From contig CALOCY010000004.1 in assembly GCA_942491975.1 (NCBI GenBank), positions 2,480,001 to 2,544,000 of the forward strand: 64,000 nt of DNA, given 5' to 3'. The notes beneath the pieces are model-generated. The model had not been told where the DNA came from. It was given only the letters and a program-made list of their open reading frames with translations, and did not search any database. The position numbers and the translations under genes are program-made. The stretch is from CALOCY01 sp942491975 (GTDB lineage: Bacteria > Bacteroidota > Bacteroidia > Bacteroidales > Prolixibacteraceae). The number at the start of each line of letters is the position of its first letter. Position 1 is the stretch's first letter. This document shows positions 51,180 through 60,698 of the stretch, piece after piece.

Positions 51180-54100
51180 TTATTGCGCCAGCATAAACTT
51201 AAAGCTTAAGCCAAATTCTGAATTGCTTTGGAAGTAGCTGCCGCCTACTTGTCCAATCGGATCATTGCTGTTATAGTTATAAAATGCCCGCATCTGAAAC
51301 CGGTTATCCAATTGGTACTCGGCATACATCTCAAAATTCATGGTTTTACTTCCCGGCATTGATTTTGAAGTCCCTTCAGCAATCTTACGAAGTACTTTCT
51401 GCGATTTTTTGAATGACAGGTTGGCATTTACATTCAGGTCGTTGGAGAATGATTTCTCTGAGTTACGCGATTTTACAAAGAGCTTAATATCTTTAAAGCG
51501 ATAGCCAAGCCCTACAACAAATTCATTATCAAGCTGTTCGGTGAGCGAGTTGTTGGCGAAGCTCAACATCAGCATCCTGCTTCTACGAATTTCAATGCGT
51601 GTAGTCAGGTCATTTATCCATATGGCATCAACATTGATAAGCGGGCTGAGTTGCTCGGTAATGCTTACGGAATTGATATCACGATCGGGAACAAAGTTTT
51701 CTGCCTGGTCTTTCACATAACTAAAACCATCACCATACTCAGTATTGTTATAATTAAAGTTTGAGATATAACCTCCCATATTGTAGGTAGAACTGTACGA
51801 GTGGCTAAAATTGAGGCTTTTCAGGTACTTATTCAATCCCTCTATTTGCGCTACCCGTCCTTCATAGGAGATACGCCAGTTGGGGCGGATAGATGACACG
51901 GAAGGAAACGGGCTGAGTGAAATATCATTGGCATCCTTTCCGGTATACGCCGCTAAAAATGCAGGGATCAATACCTGTTGTGAGGTGGGGCCATAGCCAT
52001 CAGGGAATTGTGTTTCCGGATTGTTGAAAGCGGGGTTATATTTGCCGTCGAGGTCATATCCTTTTTCTGCTGGATTGGCAATGCGTTGGGCGTTCAGACG
52101 GGTGGCAATAATTTCCCGGTTGGCTAAAAAGTTATCGTATGCTTTGGAGATATAGGGTTCATCTTCCCCAATCTTACTGAAAGCTGTGCCGATGGTATTG
52201 ACGGTCATGGAGAAACTTCCCTGTACCGTTTTGTCCAGCACATCAAAGGTATTCGTGGTTTTGTTGAACCGGTACCGTTCGCTGCTGTTGCGTGAATAAG
52301 TACGGTTGGCCACTACATTAATCCGCAAGTTGTTTAAGGGTTCAATCATACTGCGAATATTGAGATTCTCATTGTAGGTCATTTTGTAGTAGTCTGCCCG
52401 CATAGTATCAGGTGTGAGCCAGCCCTGTTCGGTTGCTTTTTGTGCAAAATTCTTATCCTGCCATCCCAGCACAAACGGAAGTCCCGGTGCATAACTGCTA
52501 CCAACTACTCTGCCAAACAGGTCTTCATCCGGAGTATAGTTTGATGATCCGAAAAATTTAGGGCTGGGAAGGAAGCCGGGCACCAATGTCCCTTCTCCCT
52601 GTGCATAGGTAAATGAAATGTTGCGTATACTTAACAGCAACCGTGCGCCGGTACGTGCCAGTTTTCGCATAAACGGATTTCTGACAGGTGCTTTACCGGT
52701 TACCTCAAAGGTGGCCTTCTCAATATTGGCACGGGGGGTAAACGTAAGGGTATTTTCATTTACGATCTGTTTTTCCCCCATTAGTTTATTCCCGTTAGAA
52801 TCGACAACCGTTAGTTGTGCATTAGGCACACCCAGGTTATGGGCAATTTGAATCGCTTGTCCCCTTTTCAGTTCCGATCTTCGTGTTTTATACTTCACAT
52901 CCCGGGTCTCTTCCTGTTTCTCTGCTGCATCTTTTTTTGTTGGCTGACCTTTTCCCCGGTTGCCCGAATAGTATTTTGACGAAGAGCTTTTGGCAATACT
53001 TTTATTGATTTTTTCCAGGAACTTTATTTTATTGTACAGTGAGTTGAGGTTAAGCTGGCCTGACCATTGCACGTTTCTGGAGTTCTGAATGGTATTTCCC
53101 AAATTAATCTCAGGATCATCGATAACAGGGCTGGTCTCCCAATCGTAGTCGCCCCTGTAGCGAATGGAAGAAGTCACCCAGTCGAGCAGCGGTAATTTAT
53201 CGATGGGCAATCGATAGTTAGCGTTAAATGTGTGGTGATACAATGTTGGCCGTCCCCCTTTAAAAAGATTTCTCAAAATACTGTCACGCTTTACCTTAAA
53301 ATCGTCATCATCGCGATGTATCCGGCCAAATGGCTCGTCAATACGTGCAGTCCCCTGTGTTGAAATATCAAACCGCAATGACCGGGAAAGATCATAACGA
53401 AGATCGAAATACCGGTTCCAGATAAAATCTTTATTGAACGTGCGGGGAATGATCAGGTTGGGATTGGAAAGGTTTCGCATCTGTACTTCATTGTAACGAC
53501 GGTACAGGTCGGTACGGAAAGATATCTGTGTGGGGGATGTATAAAAGTTGAAATCTTTGATGAGCCGGAATGCTTTCCCTTTTAATGCGTTTACCTTTTT
53601 GAAGGGGGTGACCGGTTGCGGGCGGTTGTTAAAATTGTAGGTAAACAATGCCCGGTGTGTTTTATCGATGTTGTACTCGGTATTTACATTACGTTTGTAA
53701 ATTTCATTGTACGCATAGGTGGCCGAGAAATTGGAGAGGTCATATACTTTGGGGTTTTTACCCTGAGAGCGTTTATCAATTGTTACATTGTTGATATTAA
53801 TGCTTTTCCGGGTCATATAATCCTGTGCAATATGTTTGATCGAATCCCGTTCACCTGGTGTTGCATTGCTCAGGGCATCTTTTAGCTTAATATCGGGATC
53901 AATAGGGTTGTATTCGGGATTTCGTAACGATTTTGAGTAAGCCATGTACACAGGTATCCTTACACCTGACTCTTTAGGAAAAAATCGTCCCAATTCAATA
54001 TTTGATGTAATGTCGTATTCATAAAGGTCGTCATTGGCTCGCTCATTCATGCGCTGTTCCACACTGCCAAATCCTGCTGTGCGTACACGTCCGGCCATGG

Positions 54101-57100
54101 TTACCGATCCCAGGTCAGCCAGCCGTGCTGTAACCCTTCCCTGGGCTGCCCATCCGCCTTTCTGGTCAAAATTGGTCAACCGGAATTCATTGGTCCATAC
54201 TTCGACCGATCTAGCTCCCAGATTCAAATTGGTTTTGGGGTGGCGTACGCCAATCATCATTACAGATACATTGCCCAGATTGGGGTTTCCTTTTATACGG
54301 ATAATGTTTTCGTTGTGTACTCCTTCATATTCATCAACAATTCGGATGGTAGAGCCGGCCTGTCTCATTTCGGCATTACGTTGTTGCTTGAGTTGGGTCA
54401 GTACCTCCAACGGAAAATCAAAACGATTAGTCTCTGGCCACACCTTAAGCCGGTCGGTTTCCACGTCGTCGTTATAAAATCCCGGGGCTGTGAGTTTTAG
54501 CGGAATTTCATATTCGTAATAGTTATTGGAGAAGTCGGCCCCCAACCTTAGAAAAACATGTAACTGGTTATCATTGAGCGGATATCCTGATATCTCTTCG
54601 GCATGCACATCCATTTTTAGCTGCCGGTATCTTCGCATATCGTAAGCGGTGGTTTTGTATACCGCACGGGCATCTCCCGGCATGAGTTCTTTTATTTTAA
54701 GTGCCAGCGACCGTTCGTTAAGTTGTGTCAATTGCGGATTTTGCGGATCCTGAAGCCGGGTAATATCCTGGGGAAGAATATAGTTTACCGGTTCCCGGTT
54801 CCCGTTCTCTTCAATACTTACCGATGAAACCTCTATGGATGCATCAGGTGATACGACATCATCTTCGCCCAGATCTTTTTCATAACGTCGCCAGTCGGCA
54901 CGCACCAAATCCAATGAGGCAAAACGAAGGATGGTCTCCCGGTCAAACCCTTTCATGATCATACGCATAAACCGGATGGATTTAAAATCGCTGATGGGGC
55001 CAAATTTATCTTCAAACTCATTTACCGGAATTTTAAACTGGTACCATGTAACCTCTTCGGTCTCTCCATTCCGTAGCAATACAGGCGAAGTAATTTTATC
55101 GGCAATATAGTTTTGCCCCACTTCCAGGTCATTTTTACGTATGCTGATACGGTACTGAAAGTAACTCTCCAGCTCGTTCATGGTATTATCCCTGTTAATA
55201 TCTTCCTGATCTGGCCAGATTGAAGAGTTATTGGCATTAGTTGAAGAATTTCCTTCGTGGTTATTAAATTTTTTGTATCGATCCAGTATCCCTACCTGAT
55301 TATTGTCGTAATCGGTTCCCAAAAAGTAATGATAATCGTCGTTAGAAGGGTCGCTTGCAGCCTGCTGATAAGCTTCAGGGGACAATATGTTTCCCAGATT
55401 GTTCAGGTAACCCTCAAAAAATGATTGCTCATTTTCACTGGTCAATCCATCAAGTCCAATATCTTGTTGGTCTCTTGTTTGATCATCAAATCCATTTCCC
55501 AGTGCAGTATGAGTAGATACAACTCCCCAACTGGTAGAATCAATATTAAGTTGTAGATCAGCCGATGTGGGAAGTCCCTGCTCAAATGCTTTTCGCGAGT
55601 CGCGCAATATATCTTCTGAAATATTTCCCAGGTTGAAATAGAGGTCGCCGCCGTTATGACTGTCTGTCTCGTCGTAAATAAAAGGATCAAGCAGCCAAAA
55701 TTCAATAAATTCGACATTGGCAAGCTCAAAATCACTGGTTGCTATCTCACGCATGATCCCCCCCCATCTGCTCTCAGGATCCCTCAATGTCCCGTCAGGA
55801 TTGACCCCTGAAGAGTATTCTGAAGGTTCCGTTTCATAGTTGTAAGGGCCTTTTTCGTCAGGATAGAATGCCAGGTTAAGAGCGGGTATCCGCGTAGGGA
55901 CACCCGAAGCAATATCTTTATGCGGGAATATCTCTTTCTGGTAAATTTCACGGACATAGTGATTTGATAATTGGGCAAGGTCACCCTTAATGTGTCCGGG
56001 TGTCCGGGTGTCACTGCCTGTAAATATTGTTTCAATATCATACCATGCGAGTTTTGCCCGGTTAAAACCGGAAGCTATATCGTCAATTAAATCACCTTCC
56101 CTGAACAGGATTGATTGTTGTTGTGGCACACTGGAAAGCACCCAGGAAGATCGGTTTTTGAGGTTAATACTGGTACTTGTATTATCAAAATCATCGATAT
56201 AAGAGGCTCCTTTGATACTTTTTGAGGAACCGGGGATTAATTTGGCTGCTTCCAGTTCAAGGGCTATACTTGAGGTTTCTTTGGTGTCAATAAACGGCAA
56301 TTTATCCACCAGATTGGTTAAAAACTGTGATTTTCCACGATAGCTTGCATCTACTCCCAATATAAGGTTTGATATAGGTTCCTGTCCAAAGTTAACCTTG
56401 TAAGTATACGATTTTTCATTCATCCACATGGCGGTGGCGCCAATGTTAAAATCATCGGATATGGTGTAATTGGCATGTGTGCCAATAAGTGTTTTGGTTT
56501 GCATGGAGAACAGCTCCTGGCTTTCGGTAGATATCTGAAGGGAAGCTCCTGATTGATATGAGGGATTGATTATGCGTACTGTACCAAGATTATAGTCTAC
56601 AGTGTAATCCTGATTTTCTGTTAGCTCCATTCCTCCTGAAGAAATTCGTACCGATCCGGGAGAGAGATTAATAGCATTTAATCTGATTTCGTTGGTAGAG
56701 GAGCCTTTGTAACTTCCTTTTAATCGGAACTTGTTGTGCTCGGCATCTTGCCGGGCTACGGTAATAGTGGAGTCATAAAGGACTGTAAATGCATATTTTT
56801 CAGCCATCACCGGGTCACCAATGGAATCGGCTAGGTGTTGCCCGAACGGTTCCAGCACAGGAAAAATCACCTTCCCTTTATTGGCAAGTACAGTGTACCC
56901 GTCAAAAAAGTCAAACACCCCGTCACCCGGAATATCACCCTGGGTATTTACATTGTCCAGGTTCATTACTTTCAATAAAATATGCCCTTCCAGCTGTGTT
57001 TCGGGCAGGTAGTTGATGAATGTCCCTTTGTTGTCATCAAGGTACAATACATCCAGGATAAAATCCTGTTTATCCATCTCGTAGGCATTCAGGTCATACA

Positions 57101-58673
57101 CGTTTTTCATCATCAAATCCCATGTGGGATATTGCGGCGAAAGTGCAGTGCCCTTTAGCAGTTTTACCATAAGCGCTTGCGGGCTTTCAATACCATCGGT
57201 AGAGAACTCCCCCACCTGATATGTTGTTCCGCCTATAGAATAGCTGTACGCCACAGCCAGTATTTCAGCGGCGTTAAGCGATGAGCTAATGGAGACATAC
57301 CCTAGTTTTTCATTGAAAGAGAATTCAGAAGGCGATAATTTGCGTGCCTGCTCCAGTTTTTCGTAATCAATACCAAGATTAAATACACCGTTTAACGGGT
57401 TAAAAGTTTTAATTACCTGTGATATGGTCCTGATGTCCGGATAGTTATTTTTCAGCTCTTCGTACATCAGGTTCCCTTTATTGTGAGGGTACATATTATC
57501 CGGGTATCCCAGTAAATTATCGGGGCCAAATTGAGGTACTCCGTTACTGATGTAATTTTCGGGTTCTCCCAAATCAACAAAAGCAACAATATCTCTGGCC
57601 TCTTCAAAATCCCCTTTTTTGTTGGTTACCCACACCTCCACTTTATTGATTTGAACCTGGGAGTTGATAATGGGAAGGTTTTGAAGAGCCTGATTGTACC
57701 TGTCGCGGAAGAATTTCGAGAGGAAAAAGTGACGGTTGGCATCGTAGTCAACAGCCTCAATCTCGAATGTCGATTTTTGAGCTCCTCCTTCGGTTTCAAT
57801 TACTTTTGTCTCTCCTTTGTGTTGCGACAGGACAGTGGTAAGGGTTAGTTTTCCGAATTGCATTTCGGTTTTAATCCCAAAAAGATTGGTCCCACCTGTG
57901 ATGAGTGATCCGTTTAGCGGAAGGGAAACATTTCCGGCCTCAATTTTTTTGATGATTTCATCTTCTTCACCTACATAGTTGATGTTCATCTTGTTTTCGA
58001 AATCGAAGGTGGATTCAGTATCGTAATTAACCCGCATATCGAGCTTATCGCCAATCTTTCCGGTAACATTCAACCTGATCTTCTGATCAAAATCGAAGGT
58101 GCTGACACGTCGGTTCCGTATAGGAATATCATTATTGTCCCGAAATGATGATTTGTAGCCAAACGATATATCAACATACCCTTGTGGGTTGATGGATACA
58201 GAATTCCCGCCAAACAATTTATTGAATGCTTCACCGCCAAACTGAAGTTTTGGGATAAATCCTTCGGAATGGGTTTCAAAATCTTCCGCATCAACCCGTT
58301 GGTGCCAGTACGAGCGAATAGAGTTTTCCATGTCGTATTGGAGGTACTCTCTTAACGATAGAGCCTTGGGAAGGCGGTAGGTTATGTCCCCGATTTTCTC
58401 GTAAATCACGTATTGTCCCGTCTCTATGTCGTACTCAACATACTGTTCTACATTTTCCGGACGCCTCAGGTATAAGGGAGAGCTGTTTTGTTGGCCAGGA
58501 TAGTCAAATGCCCCGTCATCTTCAAACGGATAGGGCAGGTTGATCACCGTGTCAATGTTCGCAATGTCCTGCGCTATAATTTCTGTATCCTGTGCATGTG
58601 CCGGATTCCAGAGATATGCTGATAAGATGATGTGTACGGTAATTATAAAACCAATTCTAAACAGGTGCTTCAA
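51180..58673 (-). CDS. sprA: Cell-surface protein SprA, type IX secretion outer-membrane translocon
   Basis: The 2497-residue protein begins with a signal peptide (MKHLFRIGFIITVHIILSAYLWNPAHA) and is dominated by beta-strand-rich sequence with frequent aromatic-polar alternation, ending SEFGLSFKFMLAQ. Length, the PLYLRRPENVEQYVEYD segment, the FGGEAFNKLFGGNSVSINPQGYVDISFGY segment and the position next to ruvA all match SprA. SprA forms the very large outer-membrane channel through which T9SS cargo exits, so the organism very likely has a type IX system. No other T9SS component is in the window. No frameshift or internal stop was noted. Confidence 0.95.
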   Translation of the reverse strand: MKHLFRIGFIITVHIILSAYLWNPAHAQDTEIIAQDIANIDTVINLPYPFEDDGAFDYPGQQNSSPLYLRRPENVEQYVEYDIETGQYVIYEKIGDITYRLPKALSLREYLQYDMENSIRSYWHQRVDAEDFETHSEGFIPKLQFGGEAFNKLFGGNSVSINPQGYVDISFGYKSSFRDNNDIPIRNRRVSTFDFDQKIRLNVTGKIGDKLDMRVNYDTESTFDFENKMNINYVGEEDEIIKKIEAGNVSLPLNGSLITGGTNLFGIKTEMQFGKLTLTTVLSQHKGETKVIETEGGAQKSTFEIEAVDYDANRHFFLSKFFRDRYNQALQNLPIINSQVQINKVEVWVTNKKGDFEEARDIVAFVDLGEPENYISNGVPQFGPDNLLGYPDNMYPHNKGNLMYEELKNNYPDIRTISQVIKTFNPLNGVFNLGIDYEKLEQARKLSPSEFSFNEKLGYVSISSSLNAAEILAVAYSYSIGGTTYQVGEFSTDGIESPQALMVKLLKGTALSPQYPTWDLMMKNVYDLNAYEMDKQDFILDVLYLDDNKGTFINYLPETQLEGHILLKVMNLDNVNTQGDIPGDGVFDFFDGYTVLANKGKVIFPVLEPFGQHLADSIGDPVMAEKYAFTVLYDSTITVARQDAEHNKFRLKGSYKGSSTNEIRLNAINLSPGSVRISSGGMELTENQDYTVDYNLGTVRIINPSYQSGASLQISTESQELFSMQTKTLIGTHANYTISDDFNIGATAMWMNEKSYTYKVNFGQEPISNLILGVDASYRGKSQFLTNLVDKLPFIDTKETSSIALELEAAKLIPGSSKSIKGASYIDDFDNTSTSINLKNRSSWVLSSVPQQQSILFREGDLIDDIASGFNRAKLAWYDIETIFTGSDTRTPGHIKGDLAQLSNHYVREIYQKEIFPHKDIASGVPTRIPALNLAFYPDEKGPYNYETEPSEYSSGVNPDGTLRDPESRWGGIMREIATSDFELANVEFIEFWLLDPFIYDETDSHNGGDLYFNLGNISEDILRDSRKAFEQGLPTSADLQLNIDSTSWGVVSTHTALGNGFDDQTRDQQDIGLDGLTSENEQSFFEGYLNNLGNILSPEAYQQAASDPSNDDYHYFLGTDYDNNQVGILDRYKKFNNHEGNSSTNANNSSIWPDQEDINRDNTMNELESYFQYRISIRKNDLEVGQNYIADKITSPVLLRNGETEEVTWYQFKIPVNEFEDKFGPISDFKSIRFMRMIMKGFDRETILRFASLDLVRADWRRYEKDLGEDDVVSPDASIEVSSVSIEENGNREPVNYILPQDITRLQDPQNPQLTQLNERSLALKIKELMPGDARAVYKTTAYDMRRYRQLKMDVHAEEISGYPLNDNQLHVFLRLGADFSNNYYEYEIPLKLTAPGFYNDDVETDRLKVWPETNRFDFPLEVLTQLKQQRNAEMRQAGSTIRIVDEYEGVHNENIIRIKGNPNLGNVSVMMIGVRHPKTNLNLGARSVEVWTNEFRLTNFDQKGGWAAQGRVTARLADLGSVTMAGRVRTAGFGSVEQRMNERANDDLYEYDITSNIELGRFFPKESGVRIPVYMAYSKSLRNPEYNPIDPDIKLKDALSNATPGERDSIKHIAQDYMTRKSININNVTIDKRSQGKNPKVYDLSNFSATYAYNEIYKRNVNTEYNIDKTHRALFTYNFNNRPQPVTPFKKVNALKGKAFRLIKDFNFYTSPTQISFRTDLYRRYNEVQMRNLSNPNLIIPRTFNKDFIWNRYFDLRYDLSRSLRFDISTQGTARIDEPFGRIHRDDDDFKVKRDSILRNLFKGGRPTLYHHTFNANYRLPIDKLPLLDWVTSSIRYRGDYDWETSPVIDDPEINLGNTIQNSRNVQWSGQLNLNSLYNKIKFLEKINKSIAKSSSSKYYSGNRGKGQPTKKDAAEKQEETRDVKYKTRRSELKRGQAIQIAHNLGVPNAQLTVVDSNGNKLMGEKQIVNENTLTFTPRANIEKATFEVTGKAPVRNPFMRKLARTGARLLLSIRNISFTYAQGEGTLVPGFLPSPKFFGSSNYTPDEDLFGRVVGSSYAPGLPFVLGWQDKNFAQKATEQGWLTPDTMRADYYKMTYNENLNIRSMIEPLNNLRINVVANRTYSRNSSERYRFNKTTNTFDVLDKTVQGSFSMTVNTIGTAFSKIGEDEPYISKAYDNFLANREIIATRLNAQRIANPAEKGYDLDGKYNPAFNNPETQFPDGYGPTSQQVLIPAFLAAYTGKDANDISLSPFPSVSSIRPNWRISYEGRVAQIEGLNKYLKSLNFSHSYSSTYNMGGYISNFNYNNTEYGDGFSYVKDQAENFVPDRDINSVSITEQLSPLINVDAIWINDLTTRIEIRRSRMLMLSFANNSLTEQLDNEFVVGLGYRFKDIKLFVKSRNSEKSFSNDLNVNANLSFKKSQKVLRKIAEGTSKSMPGSKTMNFEMYAEYQLDNRFQMRAFYNYNSNDPIGQVGGSYFQSNSEFGLSFKFMLAQ

Positions 58674-58706
58674 AACTACTCCGGATTTTTAACGTAATTT
58701 GTACTT

Positions 58707-58777
58707 ATACCGATTATCAATCAAAACATCGTTCCGATTCGCATACTCTCGAAACTTCTTTGATTGTATATCGGCAT
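58707..58777 (-). repeat. Structured dispersed repeat, copy A
   Basis: Read on the minus strand it matches 47430-47501. Predicted stems: GCCGAT/ATCGGT (outer), CAATCAAA/TTTGATTG (58759-58766 with 58718-58725) and inner hairpin TTTCGA/TCGGAA (58754-58749 with 58737-58732) with loop GAGTATGCGAA. It lies in the 113-base ruvA-sprA gap in the transcribed orientation. Confidence 0.6.
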
Positions 58778-58786
58778 TAATTAATA

Positions 58787-59368
58787 TTACAGCCTTTTTA
58801 ATGCTGCCTTTACAATCTCTTCCACACTGGATGCATTTTCGTTGGAGATAATATGGTCCACCGCCTTTTCTACATCCTTCTTGCTGAAACCTAACATTAT
58901 CAATGCAGATAACGCTTCATTTTTAATTGTATTGCTTTGAGTGGCAAAAATTTGCTCTGAAGCTTCGCCTTTTCCAATTTTATCTTTTAAATCAATAATA
59001 ATCCGTTGTGCGGTTTTTTCCCCGATCCCTTTTATACTTTTCAACAGCACGACATTTTCACCCAAAATGGCACTTCTGATCTCTTCGGGTGATAGTGCCG
59101 AGAGCATCATTATTGCCGTATTTGCCCCAATGCCGTTTACTGAAATCAACAGGCGGAACAGTACCCGTTCATCAGGTACTGCAAACCCATATAGTGTATG
59201 CGCATCTTCGCGGATGATTTGATGAATGAACAATTGTGCTTCCTCTTTCCCTGAAAGGTGTGTATATGTTGTTAATGATGTATTGATAAACCACCCGATG
59301 GCATTTGCTTCTAAAACAACGTTGGCCGGTTTCAGCTCAACTATTTTCCCCTTTATGTATTCAAACAT
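58787..59368 (-). CDS. ruvA: Holliday junction branch-migration protein RuvA
   Basis: The 193-residue protein has the N-terminal OB-fold (MFEYIKGKIVELKPANVVLEANAIGWFI), two helix-hairpin-helix motifs (ISVNGIGANTAIMMLSAL and LKSIKGIGEKTAQRIIIDLKDKI) and a C-terminal RuvB-binding domain (NEALSALIMLGFSKKDVEKAV). RuvA tetramers hold Holliday junctions while RuvB drives branch migration. It lies directly upstream of sprA, a common Bacteroidota arrangement. Confidence 0.97.
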   Translation of the reverse strand: MFEYIKGKIVELKPANVVLEANAIGWFINTSLTTYTHLSGKEEAQLFIHQIIREDAHTLYGFAVPDERVLFRLLISVNGIGANTAIMMLSALSPEEIRSAILGENVVLLKSIKGIGEKTAQRIIIDLKDKIGKGEASEQIFATQSNTIKNEALSALIMLGFSKKDVEKAVDHIISNENASSVEEIVKAALKRL

Positions 59369-59440
59369 TTCCCTGATAGATTTTTAGATTACCGGATATT
59401 AAGATTAGATCTATTTAATGGAGACCCCTGCAAACAATGA

Positions 59441-60544
59441 TTATAAATTGTCTTCATTGAGTTCTTCTTTTGTGAGGTCAACATCTTCATCAGTTTGTTG
59501 GTCTATGTGCTGTTTTTGTAAGGGGTTTTTCGCAATTTCCGAGTGAATCTTTCTGTTTTTAAAGATATCAATGGCTAAATATATGGCCTGACGGAAAGAG
59601 TCGGGCGATGCTTTGCCTTCTCCGGCAATGCTGTATGCTGTTCCGTGAACAGGAGAGGTCCTTATCACGGGAAGTCCGGCCGTGTAGTTCACTCCGTTAC
59701 TGAATGAGAGGGCTTTGAACGGAATAAATGCCTGGTCGTGGTACATGGCCAAAATAGCATCAAACCGGTTATATTCGTTTGAACCAAAGAACCCATCTGC
59801 AGGAAAGGGACCTAATGCTGTGATACCTTCTGATTTTGCTTCTTCAATAGCCGGGATAATCACTTCCTGCTCCTCTTTTCCAATTAATCCGTTATCTCCG
59901 GCATGAGGATTGAGTGCCAGTACTGCAATACGGGGTTTTTTCTTCAAAAAGTCCTGTTCAAGCGAAGAGTGAATAGTCCGTAATTTTTTGAGAATAGCCT
60001 CTTTGGTAATAAATTCGGATAATTGTGCCATAGGTACATGGCCTGTAACAACACCTATTTTCATGGCATCACTGACCATAAGCATCAGGTGATCGTGACT
60101 GTCAAATCGTTGTGAAAGATATTCGGTATGTCCGGGGAAATGAAAGTTTTCAGACTGGATATTGTCTTTATTGATAGGGGCTGTCACCAACACATCAATT
60201 TTTTTCTCTTTCAGGTCATTTACAGCCCGTTCAAGGGCAATAAATGATGATTCTCCGGCCATTGACGTAGACCTGCCCAATTCAACACGCACATTGTCAT
60301 CAAGGCAATTGATGATGTTGGAGCGATGTACATCAGCCTCTTCAGGTGATTGAATATGATTAAGGCTGAAATTGTTAATATCAAGTGCTTTACGATGATA
60401 GGCAGCAACTTTTGGAGAGCCATAAACAATTGGGGTACATAATTCCACAATACGGGTATCCATCAACGTTTTTATAATTACTTCATATCCGACACCGTTG
60501 ATATCGCCATGTGATATGCCTATTTTTATCTTATTTTTTTTCAT
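59441..60544 (-). CDS. pdxA: 4-hydroxythreonine-4-phosphate dehydrogenase PdxA
   Basis: The ATG at 60544 (MKKNKIKIGISHGDINGVGYEVIIKTL) was chosen over one eight codons upstream. The protein is 367 residues. Family marks are FPGHTEYLSQRF, GVVTGHVPMAQL, LNPHAGDNGLIGKEEQEVI and MYHDQAFIPFKALSFSNGVNYTAGLPVIRTSPVHGTAY, with the metal-binding His residues. It makes a pyridoxal-phosphate precursor in the DXP-dependent pathway. The C-terminal 40 residues are an acidic and polar tail. It is 72 bases upstream of ruvA. Confidence 0.95.
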   Translation of the reverse strand: MKKNKIKIGISHGDINGVGYEVIIKTLMDTRIVELCTPIVYGSPKVAAYHRKALDINNFSLNHIQSPEEADVHRSNIINCLDDNVRVELGRSTSMAGESSFIALERAVNDLKEKKIDVLVTAPINKDNIQSENFHFPGHTEYLSQRFDSHDHLMLMVSDAMKIGVVTGHVPMAQLSEFITKEAILKKLRTIHSSLEQDFLKKKPRIAVLALNPHAGDNGLIGKEEQEVIIPAIEEAKSEGITALGPFPADGFFGSNEYNRFDAILAMYHDQAFIPFKALSFSNGVNYTAGLPVIRTSPVHGTAYSIAGEGKASPDSFRQAIYLAIDIFKNRKIHSEIAKNPLQKQHIDQQTDEDVDLTKEELNEDNL

Positions 60545-60698
60545 GTGTCTATTTTTATTTTTGGTCACATGGAACTCTTGACAAGAAATAGTATCATTTT
60601 TGTATGTAAAACAGCGACACTATATTTTCATTTTGAATTCACCCCGACCGGTATAAATTTTATTGAAATACAATTGATTAAGGCACAAATTTAACGCT

